DNA of 64,000 nt. Source: Demequina sp. TMPB413. GTDB lineage: Bacteria > Actinomycetota > Actinomycetes > Actinomycetales > Demequinaceae. The notes under the pieces are model-generated. The model was not told the DNA's origin. It saw only the letters and a program-made list of their open reading frames with translations, and searched no databases. Made by a program: the position numbers and the translations under genes. Each line of letters begins with the position of its first letter. Positions within the stretch are counted from its first letter, which is position 1. This document shows positions 17,821 to 26,190 of the stretch, in pieces. The DNA lies in the NCBI RefSeq assembly GCF_020447105.2, contig NZ_CP096184.1, forward strand, positions 2,170,001 through 2,234,000, given 5' to 3'.

Positions 17821-18785
17821 GCCGGTTGCGCTCCCGCGGTGTGTCGTTCCTGATCGCGAGCCCAGACGCTGCCGAGCGCGAACTGTCCGGAGACGCCGTA
17901 GTGCCTCATGGCGGCCTCAACCCGGCGTCGGCCGGTCCTTGAGGTAAGACCGAGCGAACGCGAAGCGCTCTCCATGGTCTGTCCAGCGCTCATGAGGCTC
18001 AGCATCGAGTCCCATGGCGCCTCGGACTCGCCCACAGGTGACGACTCATTCCACAGGTGGTCAAAGACCCAGCGCATCACGTGGGCGAGGGCGGGCGACT
18101 TGAGCGTCATCACCGCGGTGGGCGCGGGATCGCCCCACACGAGCGGGATCATCACCAAGTCATCGCCCGTGATCCAGAAGTAGCTGGGAGGATCGGGGTG
18201 CAAGCGAATTTGAGTGCCGGCCTCCTTCTCGTTTTGCAGGTGACCGGCGGTGTGAATGTGCGCCACTGGCATCAGCACCCTGATGTCGACGTCGCGCTCT
18301 TGGCGCGCGGCCCAAAAGGTCTTCTCGTGTTCGATGTTCGCGGCGGCAAGAATCGCGGTATCCGGCATGCACACCCAGACCTTGGACGGCACGGTGGGGG
18401 TCGAGTGCTTGCGCCACACCTCCGCGAGTGCCCACGGTCCGCGCACCACGTCAGCCGTGAGGACGTCGTCCCCGTCCTCGCTGTGATCGTGAATGAGGGC
18501 GGGCAGATTGGCGAGAAGACCCTGAGCCTCGTTGACGACCTGGTCGAGGTGAACGGACGTCTGCTCAAGCACGCCTCTCAAGTACTCCGACACCGTTGCG
18601 GCCGGACTGCGGTAGGTAATGACGTCACCCTCGACGCGGAGCAGACCGCGATCCTCGAGGGTCTCCAGCGCGGCCGCGACCTCGTCTCGTGGAAGTTCCG
18701 AAGCCTCTGCCAGGGCTTCCGTCGACGCCGCCCTGGTCTTGAGCGCGAGCACGAGCGTGGCCATGGGATCCGTTGTCGCTGACAT
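17817..18785 (-). CDS. TrmB-like / LuxR-type helix-turn-helix regulator
   Basis: 322 aa. Residues about 15-65 form a winged helix like TrmB (ALAEASELPRDEVAAALETLEDRGLL), the middle part resembles a ligand-sensing region of this family (FWAARQERDVDIRVLMP), and the last 60 residues carry a second, LuxR-like HTH (SAGQTMESASRSLGLTSRTGRRRVEAAM). This two-HTH architecture is frequent in actinobacteria. Target genes unknown. ATG 18785 has AAGGG 5 nt before it; a GTG one codon earlier is possible. Confidence 0.7.
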   Translation of the reverse strand: MSATTDPMATLVLALKTRAASTEALAEASELPRDEVAAALETLEDRGLLRVEGDVITYRSPAATVSEYLRGVLEQTSVHLDQVVNEAQGLLANLPALIHDHSEDGDDVLTADVVRGPWALAEVWRKHSTPTVPSKVWVCMPDTAILAAANIEHEKTFWAARQERDVDIRVLMPVAHIHTAGHLQNEKEAGTQIRLHPDPPSYFWITGDDLVMIPLVWGDPAPTAVMTLKSPALAHVMRWVFDHLWNESSPVGESEAPWDSMLSLMSAGQTMESASRSLGLTSRTGRRRVEAAMRHYGVSGQFALGSVWARDQERHTAGAQPA

Positions 18786-18849
18786 CACGGCCCTTCGTTA
18801 GGGGTGCAGCACCACGATCGAAAGGGCCCTGCAGGCGAATGGAGTTGAG

Positions 18850-19746
18850 CTATCCCGCAACCAACCTGTCGTACGCCTCAAGGTAGCGCTGCCTCGTCCT
18901 GTCGACCACCTCGTCGGGAAGGGCGGGTGGAGGGCTGTCGCCGTGGCGGTCCCAGCCCGACGCTGGCGACGTCAACCAATCGCGCACAAATTGCTTGTCG
19001 AAGCTCGGCTGCGCGTGGCCAGGTTCCCACTCGTCCATAGGCCAGAAGCGGCTCGAGTCGGGAGTGAGTACCTCGTCCGCGAGCACGATCTCGCCCGTGG
19101 CGGATCGCCCAAACTCGAACTTGGTGTCGGCCAGAATGATGCCCTTGCCGGCAGCGATCTCGTGAGCACGGGTGTAGGCGGCGAGCGTCAACTCGCGCAA
19201 TGCCTCCGCGTCCTCCCCGCCGATGCGAGCCGCCACGGCGTCAAATGACACGTTCTCGTCATGCTCGCCCACGTCGGCCTTGGTCGCCGGAGTGAAGATG
19301 GGGGCCGGCAGGCGCGACCCGTCGACGAGGCCGTCGGGAAGCTCGACGCCGCAGACCGAGCCGGAAGCCTTGTACTCGACCAGCCCTGAGCCCGTGAGGT
19401 AGCCGCGGGCGACGCACTCCACGGGAAACATGTCGAGCCGTTCGCAGATCATGGCGCGGCCGGCGACTTCGGCAGGCACCTCGGCCTCGACCGTGTGGTC
19501 TGGCACCAGGTCGCGCAGGCGATCGAACCACCACAGCGTGAGCGCCGTGAGCACCGCACCCTTGCCAGGGATCTCGGTGGGGAGCACCCAGTCGTAGGCG
19601 CTGATGCGGTCGGAGGCGACCACCAGCATGACGTCGCCGCGCGGGTGCGGATCGACCGGCTCGTAGAGGTCACGCACCTTGCCGGTGTAGACGTGGCGCC
19701 AGCCCTCGATCGCTGGGGCGACGGGCATTGTCACGAAGCCAGGCAT
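18850..19746 (-). CDS. purC: SAICAR synthetase PurC
   Basis: 298 aa. Joins aspartate to CAIR in purine synthesis using ATP. Family motifs: YTGKVRDLY, VASDRISAYDWVLPTEIPGKG, ECVARGYLTGSGLVEY and LADTKFEFG. The ATG at 19746 overlaps the purD stop in ATGA. Ends 61 bp before the divergently unrelated regulator start. Confidence 0.95.
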   Translation of the reverse strand: MPGFVTMPVAPAIEGWRHVYTGKVRDLYEPVDPHPRGDVMLVVASDRISAYDWVLPTEIPGKGAVLTALTLWWFDRLRDLVPDHTVEAEVPAEVAGRAMICERLDMFPVECVARGYLTGSGLVEYKASGSVCGVELPDGLVDGSRLPAPIFTPATKADVGEHDENVSFDAVAARIGGEDAEALRELTLAAYTRAHEIAAGKGIILADTKFEFGRSATGEIVLADEVLTPDSSRFWPMDEWEPGHAQPSFDKQFVRDWLTSPASGWDRHGDSPPPALPDEVVDRTRQRYLEAYDRLVAG

Positions 19747-21035
19747 CAGGCCTGCTCTTCGTGAGCAACCTGCTTGGCGATGTCCTTGCGGTGGTGCGAA
19801 CCGTCGAGCGTGATGAAGTCGATCCCGCGATACGCTCGCTCTCGAGCGGCTGCCAGCGAGGGGCCGTAGCCGACCACAGACAACACTCTGCCTCCAGCTG
19901 AGACGAGTGCGCCGTCGTCGCCGAACTCGGTGCCCGCGTGCAGCACGTGCACGCCAGGCTCGTCTTCCACTTCGCCAAGCCCGCCAATAGGGTCGCCGTT
20001 GCGCGGGGACGCCGGATAGCCCTTTGACGCGACGACGACGGTGACAGCGCCGCCCTCGGCCCACTCCAGGGGCGCAAGGTCGGCGAGCCTGCCCTCCGCG
20101 GCCGCGAGCAGCACGCCGGCGAGCGGGGTCTCCAACTGGCACAACACCACTTGTGTCTCTGGGTCGCCGAAGCGGGCGTTGAACTCGATCACCCGGACGC
20201 CCTGTGCGGTGAGCGCAAGACCGCAGTACAAGACGCCGACGAAAGGCTTGCCTCTGCGCGCCATCTCATCGATCGTCGGCTGGGCCACAGTCGCGACGAC
20301 CTCGTCCACTAGTCCCGCAGGCGCCCACGGCAGCGGGGTGTACGCCCCCATGCCGCCCGTATTGGGGCCCTGGTCGCCGTCGTAGGCGCGCTTGAAGTCC
20401 TGAGCCGGTTGCAGTGGAACCACGGTCTTGCCGTCTGACAGGCAAAACAGGCTCACCTCCGGACCGTCAAGGAAGTCCTCGATCACGACGGTCCCGCCGG
20501 CGTCGATGATGCCTTGGCCATGTGCGCGTGCGAGTTCCCAGTCGTCGGTCACGACCACGCCCTTGCCTGCGGCCAGGCCGTTGTCCTTGACCACGTGAGG
20601 CGCGCCGAACTCGTCGAGGGCGTCCTCCAACTCGTCGGTGGTCCGGCAGACGCGCGACTCGGCCGTCGGCACTCCTGCCGCCGCCATGACCTCCTTGGCG
20701 AACGCCTTGGATCCCTCCAACTCTGCCGCCGCGGCGTCGGGCCCAAAGACGGGGAACCCTGCGGCGCGCACCGCGTCGGCTACGCCTGCGACGAGGGGTG
20801 CCTCAGGCCCGATGATCACCAGGTCCGCCGCGATCTCTGTCGCGAGGGCAGCCACACCCTTGGGGTCCATCACGTCGCGGTAGTGCCTCGTCGTGGGACG
20901 CCCTGTACTGCTCACCAGGGAGCCGATGCCCGGGTTGCCTGGGAGGGCGTGGAGTTCGGTCACAGCGGGGTCGAGGCTGAGGGAGCGGGCAATAGCGTGT
21001 TCGCGCGCTCCGGAGCCGACCAGGAGGATCTTCAC
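19746..21035 (-). CDS. purD: Phosphoribosylamine-glycine ligase PurD
   Basis: 429 aa ATP-grasp enzyme of purine synthesis step two. Motifs: ILLVGSGAREHA at the N-terminus, VIIGPEAPLVAG, VVKDNGLAAGKGVVV, and FNARFGDPETQ. GTG start with TAGGCT about 7 nt upstream on the minus strand, so probably leaderless. First gene of purD-purC; purC overlaps by 1 nt. Confidence 0.95.
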   Translation of the reverse strand: MKILLVGSGAREHAIARSLSLDPAVTELHALPGNPGIGSLVSSTGRPTTRHYRDVMDPKGVAALATEIAADLVIIGPEAPLVAGVADAVRAAGFPVFGPDAAAAELEGSKAFAKEVMAAAGVPTAESRVCRTTDELEDALDEFGAPHVVKDNGLAAGKGVVVTDDWELARAHGQGIIDAGGTVVIEDFLDGPEVSLFCLSDGKTVVPLQPAQDFKRAYDGDQGPNTGGMGAYTPLPWAPAGLVDEVVATVAQPTIDEMARRGKPFVGVLYCGLALTAQGVRVIEFNARFGDPETQVVLCQLETPLAGVLLAAAEGRLADLAPLEWAEGGAVTVVVASKGYPASPRNGDPIGGLGEVEDEPGVHVLHAGTEFGDDGALVSAGGRVLSVVGYGPSLAAARERAYRGIDFITLDGSHHRKDIAKQVAHEEQA

Positions 21036-21073
21036 ACCCTCCAGCCTATCGAGGCGGCGCGGCTGGAGAGAAT

Positions 21074-21112
21074 CTCAACGAAACCTTCACGAGGACACCG
21101 TCCGATCTTGAC
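21074..21112 (+). promoter_or_regulatory. Direct-repeat box upstream of SHOCT protein 1
   Basis: CTCAAC (21074), CTTCAC (21085) and CTTGAC (21107) lie at 11- and 22-bp intervals. The same 11-bp pattern recurs at 23323 and 27983-27999, so this is a candidate site for the adjacent OmpR-type regulator. Confidence 0.45.
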
Positions 21113-21193
21113 GAAGCGGCCCAACCATAGAGAGGAACGAAGGGTACCGGCCTTGGCGACCGTCAGCCGGCTCCACTCGAGAAAGAGGAGCAC

Positions 21194-21448
21194 ATGGTGC
21201 AATGGTGTGGCGACATGGGAGTCGCCGAGTGGCTCGGCATGATCGCCCTATGGGCCGCCGTCATCGGTGTAGCGATCTGGGCGGTCGCTCGACTGTTTCC
21301 TGCGCAGCCCAGTTCGCATGCGCGAGCGCTACTCGACCAGCGCCTCGCGCAAGGCGACACTGATGTGGAAACGTACACGTCGGCGCTCGCAGCAATGGAC
21401 CTGGGCGAGCCCGGCGCTACTCGGGTTGAACCGCTGCGGGAAGCGTGA
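21194..21448 (+). CDS. Small SHOCT-domain membrane protein 1
   Basis: 84 aa. One membrane helix (about 13-35) then a SHOCT-type C-terminal helix pair (ALLDQRLAQGDTDVETYTSALAAM). SHOCT domains are short oligomerisation modules; function unknown. GAGGAG is 5-6 nt before the ATG. Its last 32 bp overlap the convergent sensor kinase. Paralogous in design to the SHOCT protein at 27633-27893. Confidence 0.75.
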   Translation: MVQWCGDMGVAEWLGMIALWAAVIGVAIWAVARLFPAQPSSHARALLDQRLAQGDTDVETYTSALAAMDLGEPGATRVEPLREA

Positions 21449-22544
21449 CAACGAAACGCGCTCCCCGTCCTTCACCCTCACTCGAAGCCATCACCGTCCC
21501 ACCGTGCGCCTCGACAAGAGCCTTCACGATGGCGAGCCCGATCCCGGATCCGCCACGCTCGCGGTCGCGCGCCGCGTCCGCCCGATAGAAGCGCTCGAAA
21601 AGGTGTGGCATATGCTCGGGCGCGATTCCTTCGCCCTGGTCGCTGACGGACACCACCACCCACTCGCGGTCATCGCTCGCGTGAGCCCCCACCGTGACCG
21701 CTCCACCTTCCGGGCTATGACGCACGGCGTTGTCAATCAGATTCGCGAGCACCTGGGCAAGGCGTTCGGGGTCGACGACGATGGCGAGCCGATCGGCAGA
21801 TGTCTCCACCTGAACCTTCACGCCGACGAGGCCTGCCCGGTCGGAAGCAGCGAGCACGGCCGCCCTGACGAGCGCCACGGCGTCCGAGCGCTCGAGCCGC
21901 AGGTTCGACTCGCGACTCTCGGCACGTGTCACGGCCGCCAAATCCTCCGACAGGCGCACCAGTCGCGCGCCCTGGGCGCGCAACACCGCCACCATCGACG
22001 GACTCAACTCAGCCACGCCATCCTCGATGGCTTCAAGAGAGGCGTCGATCGTGGCCACGGGCGTCCGGAGTTCGTGCGCGACGTCCGACAAGAGACGCGT
22101 GCGCAGACGCTCGGACTCCTCCAGCCGGTCCGCCATACGGTTGAAGGCGACCGCGAGAGCGTCGAATTCTCGGCCGATGCCTGGCTGAGCGACTCGCACA
22201 CCGCTTGCGCCGGCTGCGATTCCCTGGGCAGCGGCAGCGAGGGAAGACAACGAGCGGCCGATGCGTCGGCTCAAGAGGACGCTCACTGCGAAGGCGGCCA
22301 GGACGCCGAGCGCGAGCGCCAAGGCCAGGGCCAGAGCACTCGCGGTGCGGAAAGCGATCACCGAGTGGTCGATGGTAGAACCAGAGTCGGAGACCTCGGC
22401 GGAATCCAGATGACGGCGGAACGCGGATGGACCAATCGCGCCAGCGACAAGCCATGCCGTGACGGCTGCCGTGCCCAGCACGACAGCGATCGCGATGAGG
22501 AGCCGCGGCGCAAGTCCCGTACGCGCGCCACCGTCAGCCGTCAC
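21417..22544 (-). CDS. Sensor histidine kinase of an envelope-stress pair
   Basis: 375 aa. Two membrane helices (about 12-35 and 65-90) around a short extracytoplasmic loop of only about 30 residues, a HAMP linker, HisKA with SDVAHELRTP (His about 157), then HATPase with NLIDNAVRHSPEGG, DQGEGIAP and GGSGIGLAIV. The small sensor loop suggests membrane- or metal-linked signals. GTG start overlaps the regulator stop (GTGA). Confidence 0.9.
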   Translation of the reverse strand: MTADGGARTGLAPRLLIAIAVVLGTAAVTAWLVAGAIGPSAFRRHLDSAEVSDSGSTIDHSVIAFRTASALALALALALGVLAAFAVSVLLSRRIGRSLSSLAAAAQGIAAGASGVRVAQPGIGREFDALAVAFNRMADRLEESERLRTRLLSDVAHELRTPVATIDASLEAIEDGVAELSPSMVAVLRAQGARLVRLSEDLAAVTRAESRESNLRLERSDAVALVRAAVLAASDRAGLVGVKVQVETSADRLAIVVDPERLAQVLANLIDNAVRHSPEGGAVTVGAHASDDREWVVVSVSDQGEGIAPEHMPHLFERFYRADAARDRERGGSGIGLAIVKALVEAHGGTVMASSEGEGRGARFVVTLPAAVQPE

Positions 22545-23260
22545 TGCCCCGTTCCGATCCGGTAGCCGATGCCGCGCACCGTGCGGACATACTGTTGTCG
22601 CTCTGCGCTGTCATTGAGCTTCTGACGCACGTGAAGGATGTGCACGTCCACCAAGTGTTCGTCTCCCACCCATCCGCCTCCCCACACCTCTTCCAGGAGG
22701 GCTGAGCGAGTCAACACGCGCGTAGGTCGCACAGCGAGTGCGGCAAGCAGGTCGAATTCCGTGCGCGTGAGGTGCACCGGCTCGCCGGCAAGGCTTACCT
22801 CTCGTGCATCGAGATTGATTGCGAGGTCACCGACCCGCAGCAACTCGGACTCTTGATTGCTAAGGGCGACGGCATTCGCTCGCGGACGACGCAGCATGAC
22901 CCGCACGCGAGCCACGAGTTCGCGAGGACTGAAGGGTTTGGTGACGTAGTCGTCAGCCCCAGCCGACAAACCCACCAAGGTGTCCACCTCCTCGGCGCGC
23001 GCGGTCAACATGACCACATAACAGTCGGAGAACGTCCGCAACTGCCGGCACACCTCCAAGCCGTCGATGCCGGGAAGGCCGAGGTCCAAGACCACCACGT
23101 CAGGGTCGAGTGTGCGGGCACGGCGCAGCGCGTCCTCTCCGTCACGGGCGCGCTCCACCTCGAAGCCGTCGCGCACGAGGTAGTCGGATACGAGTTCCGC
23201 AAGCGCTGGCTCGTCATCCACCACGAGCGCGCGCAGGGGGACTCCAGGGGACGGTGTCAT
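22541..23260 (-). CDS. OmpR-family response regulator
   Basis: 239 aa. Receiver domain with DDEP acidic pair, phospho-Asp in VVVLDLGLPG (about residue 57) and Lys in YVTKPFSPREL; C-terminal winged helix with LTRTEFDLLAALAVRPTRVLTR and VDVHILHVRQKL. Partner of the kinase behind it. Start at 23260; an ATG three codons upstream is possible. Divergent from the Lgt-like operon, whose control region it probably shares. Confidence 0.92.
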   Translation of the reverse strand: MTPSPGVPLRALVVDDEPALAELVSDYLVRDGFEVERARDGEDALRRARTLDPDVVVLDLGLPGIDGLEVCRQLRTFSDCYVVMLTARAEEVDTLVGLSAGADDYVTKPFSPRELVARVRVMLRRPRANAVALSNQESELLRVGDLAINLDAREVSLAGEPVHLTRTEFDLLAALAVRPTRVLTRSALLEEVWGGGWVGDEHLVDVHILHVRQKLNDSAERQQYVRTVRGIGYRIGTGQ

Positions 23261-23322
23261 GCGCCCCATTGTCACGGAACCGGCGCCGTCCGCCCACTCC
23301 ATGCGGCCACGACGACTCGAAA

Positions 23323-23339
23323 CTTCACCGAACCTTGAC
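23323..23339 (+). promoter_or_regulatory. Direct-repeat box in the regulator/Lgt-like intergenic region
   Basis: CTTCAC-N5-CTTGAC, 11 bp apart; the second half overlaps TTGACC, which could be the -35 of the rightward promoter with a 17-bp spacer before TCAATG. Confidence 0.5.
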
Positions 23340-23400
23340 CAAATGTCGCCGGGGAGGTCAATGCGGCATCCCGAGGATGAAGGCACACGAAAGGAATTCC

Positions 23401-24255
23401 ATGCAGCCCGTGCTCTTCTCGATTCTGGGACTCGATATCCAGACCTACGGCATCAGCAAGGCCGCCGCCGCCGTGGTCGCCGCAATCCTGCTGGGGCGAG
23501 CTTTTCGCCGCCACGGCCTCAACAAGGACGACGCATACACGTTCGTGTTGTGGGCCACCGTCTGGGGTTTTGTGGGGGCAAAGATCTACTACCTCCTCGA
23601 GAATGCGTCCACCCTGACCGCACACCACCTCGGAGGCATGGGCTTCACCTGGTATGGCGGCCTCCTGGGCGGCATCGCATCCGCTTTGGTAGTCATGCGG
23701 CGGCGACACCTCCCAGCCGCAACGGTCGCGGACGCCGCGATGATTCCGCTCAGCGTCGCCTACGCGATCGGTCGCATCGGCTGTTGGCTGTCTGGTGACG
23801 GCACATATGGCAAACCAACGTCGCTGCCCTGGGGCATGCCAGTCACCCACGGTGTGGTCCCCACGGACGTCGCCGTGCACCCCACTCCCCTCTACGAAGC
23901 GCTCGGGGCGCTGGCCATCGCCGCACTGCTCTGGACTCTCGCTAGGCGGCAGCCGCCACCGCTTGCCGTCGTCGCGGGCTATCTGTTTCTCAGTGGCGTC
24001 GCACGTGTAGCTGTCGAGTTCCTGCGCATCAACGAGCCGGCGTTGTGGGGATTGACTCAGCCGCAACTGTGGTCGATCGCCAGCATCGCGGCCGGGCTCG
24101 CTCTTGGCGTGGCCGTAGCGCGGCGGGGTCGGCGCCCCGTGGACGATGCTCCCGATGGCCCGCTGCGGCCACACAAGTCTTCATCGAAAGTTGATGTAAT
24201 GCCAGTCGAGTCTGCAGGGCCCTCCACGCAGACTGATCGCGTCCAGACACCGTAA
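23401..24255 (+). CDS. Lgt-like (prolipoprotein diacylglyceryl transferase family) membrane protein
   Basis: 284 aa, about seven membrane helices. The Lgt signature is recognisable but altered: GRIGCWLSGDGTYG (124-137) has Cys at the position of the essential Asn of GRIGN, and WYGGLLGG (84-91) has Tyr where Lgt has the essential His-Gly-Gly. HPTPLYE (160-166) is kept. Such changed homologs are probably not ordinary lipoprotein acylating enzymes. The tail of about 40 residues is polar. AAGGAA precedes the ATG by 6 nt. First gene of a four-gene thiol/redox operon. Confidence 0.75.
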   Translation: MQPVLFSILGLDIQTYGISKAAAAVVAAILLGRAFRRHGLNKDDAYTFVLWATVWGFVGAKIYYLLENASTLTAHHLGGMGFTWYGGLLGGIASALVVMRRRHLPAATVADAAMIPLSVAYAIGRIGCWLSGDGTYGKPTSLPWGMPVTHGVVPTDVAVHPTPLYEALGALAIAALLWTLARRQPPPLAVVAGYLFLSGVARVAVEFLRINEPALWGLTQPQLWSIASIAAGLALGVAVARRGRRPVDDAPDGPLRPHKSSSKVDVMPVESAGPSTQTDRVQTP

Positions 24256-24265
24256 GGAGACCGTC

Positions 24266-24571
24266 GTGCCCATCCTTGAGCCTCACCGTATTGCGGTGAC
24301 CCTGGTTCACAGTCCCGCCTGCCACTTCTGCGACGACGCCTCCGTGGCGCTCGCCGAACTCGCGACCACGCAGCCCATCGACGTCACGACGGTCGGCCTG
24401 GAGTCCGATGAAGGCGCGGCGTTGGTCGCGCGGCACCGCCCCGCAATGAACCCACTCGTGTTGGTGGACGGCGAGTTCTTCAGTTCCGGTCGGCTACCGC
24501 GCAAGAAGTTGCTACGCCTTCTCTCTCGCCGCGCAGACGCAGCCGCGGCGTACCAGGCAGGGGTCAGCTGA
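24266..24571 (+). CDS. Glutaredoxin-like CxxC protein
   Basis: 101 aa thioredoxin-fold protein with active site PACHFC (C19, C22) close to the N-terminus, and cis-Pro region NPLVLVDGEF. No signal peptide, so it is cytoplasmic and may reduce the following CcdA-like carrier. GTG start with AAGGAG about 8 nt upstream. It ends 1 nt before the next gene. Confidence 0.8.
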   Translation: MPILEPHRIAVTLVHSPACHFCDDASVALAELATTQPIDVTTVGLESDEGAALVARHRPAMNPLVLVDGEFFSSGRLPRKKLLRLLSRRADAAAAYQAGVS

Positions 24572-24572
24572 T

Positions 24573-25532
24573 ATGGGCACCGAACTTCTCGCCACAGGCA
24601 GCATCCTCGCCGCGTTCTTCGCAGGTGGAGTGGCGTTGTTCGCCCCCTGCTGCATTGTCTTCTTGGCTCCCAGCTACCTTGCTGGCGCGGTCAAGAACCG
24701 CCGTCGGCGTCTGATTCCCCTCACGCTCATCTTCGCGGCTGGCCTGGCCGTTGTGCTCGTGCCCATCACCTTGGGAGTGAGCCTGCTCGCGGGTGCCATT
24801 GCCCAGTACCACGAGCCGTTGTATTGGGCTGGCGGCCTCTTGATGATCGCGTTGGCGGGTCTGTCCCTTTCCGGACGCATGTGGTCGCTGCCGTCGTTTG
24901 TGCGCGCCCCGGACACGAGCCGCGGCGACAGTGCGAGCTTCTTCACGCTTGGCGTTTTCTCCGGCGTCGCATCGAGTTGCTGCGCGCCGGTGCTCGTGGG
25001 CGTCATGACGTTATCTGCGCTCTCTGGGTCAGCGGCGGGCGGCGCGGTGCTGGGCCTCGCGTATGTATTCGGAATGGTCTTCCCGCTGTTCGTCATGGCG
25101 CTGGTGTGGGACCGGGCGCGCTTAGGCGAAAAGAAATTCCTTCGCGCCAAGCCGGTGCGCTTGAAGGTCGCGGGACGGACTCTCGTCACCAACACCGTGA
25201 ACATCGCCGTCGCCGTGACGTTCGCGGTGATGGGCGTGTTCGTCATCGCGCTCGCGGGGGAATCCGAGATGACCGGCGGAACAGCCGCACAGAGCTGGGC
25301 CTCCGCGACCCTCACCCGGACGTTCGCGTGGACCCAAGAGGCACTCAGCCCAGTGCCCGAGCCCGTCCAAGCGCTCGGGCTTCTCGCGCTCGCAGCGGTG
25401 TTCGTGTGGGGCGCGCTTGTCGACCGACGCTTGCCGTGGAGCCGCCGCAAGGACGCGCCACCCGCATCGTCCCCCGAAGCCCACTGCCACGAAGCCCCCG
25501 CCACGACGTCGTCCGTCGCCGACAAGGAGTAA
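24573..25532 (+). CDS. CcdA/DsbD-like thiol carrier with vicinal cysteines
   Basis: 319 aa, six or seven membrane helices. Family Cys sites are present but doubled: APCC (C26-C27) in helix 1 and SCCAP (C136-C137) in helix 4, where CcdA has single Cys. Expected to move reducing power across the membrane to an extracytoplasmic thiol acceptor. The C-terminus is a soluble His/Cys-containing tail (EAHCHEA). Sits between the glutaredoxin-like and redoxin genes, which fit as inner donor and outer acceptor. Confidence 0.78.
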   Translation: MGTELLATGSILAAFFAGGVALFAPCCIVFLAPSYLAGAVKNRRRRLIPLTLIFAAGLAVVLVPITLGVSLLAGAIAQYHEPLYWAGGLLMIALAGLSLSGRMWSLPSFVRAPDTSRGDSASFFTLGVFSGVASSCCAPVLVGVMTLSALSGSAAGGAVLGLAYVFGMVFPLFVMALVWDRARLGEKKFLRAKPVRLKVAGRTLVTNTVNIAVAVTFAVMGVFVIALAGESEMTGGTAAQSWASATLTRTFAWTQEALSPVPEPVQALGLLALAAVFVWGALVDRRLPWSRRKDAPPASSPEAHCHEAPATTSSVADKE

Positions 25533-25535
25533 CTC

Positions 25536-26162
25536 ATGCCCTCAGGATCCGCAACCCGCCTCAACAAGCGCGAACAACTGCTCGCAGAGGCCCGTGCCGC
25601 CCAGCGTCACCAGGAGCGCCGCCGTACCCTCATCACGCGCGCCTCCTGGCTGGTCGGCGTCCTCGCGATCGGCATTCTCGTGACGGTGGGCCTGCTGTCC
25701 GCCCGTCCGGAAACAGGTGCGGTGCAGGAGGTCGCAACACCGTTCACTCTGCCACTGAGTGAAGGCGGCGAGGTGTCCCTGTCCGACTACGCCGGTAGCC
25801 CGGTCATCCTCTACTTCAATGAGGGCGCCGGCTGCGACTCGTGCATTTCGCAGATGGCAGCGATTGAAGCGAATCCAGGGTTCGCTGAGGCCGGCATCAA
25901 GGTGCTTCCCATCGTGATGAACACTGCCGATCAGATCAACCCTGTGCGCGAGCGCCTCGCCGTGGAAGCCCCCTTCGCACTCGACGATGGCAAAATCTCC
26001 AGCGCCTATGGCACGCTCGGCAACGGCATGCACGAGGGCCTGCCGGGACACGGCTTCATTCTCATCGACGCGGAGGGCGTCCAACGCTGGTACGGCAACT
26101 ACCCTTCGATGTGGCTCGATCCCGAGGAGCTTCTCGAGATCGTGACCGCAGAGTTGGCCTGA
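25536..26162 (+). CDS. Membrane-anchored redoxin (AhpC/TSA-like)
   Basis: 208 aa. Basic N-terminus, one membrane anchor (about 33-55), then a peroxiredoxin/TlpA-like domain outside the cell with CDSC (C100, C103) and GFILIDAEGVQRWYG. Likely reduces extracytoplasmic disulfides or peroxides, fed by the CcdA-like carrier. Last gene of the operon, convergent with the oxidase. Confidence 0.78.
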   Translation: MPSGSATRLNKREQLLAEARAAQRHQERRRTLITRASWLVGVLAIGILVTVGLLSARPETGAVQEVATPFTLPLSEGGEVSLSDYAGSPVILYFNEGAGCDSCISQMAAIEANPGFAEAGIKVLPIVMNTADQINPVRERLAVEAPFALDDGKISSAYGTLGNGMHEGLPGHGFILIDAEGVQRWYGNYPSMWLDPEELLEIVTAELA

Positions 26163-26190
26163 CGGGAGCCCTTTGCCCCAGCATCTTGCA

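Noticed and set aside
21318-22565. Plus-strand open frame of 415 codons over the sensor kinase
   Set aside because: Antisense to a clear histidine kinase; the first part is another frame of the SHOCT gene.
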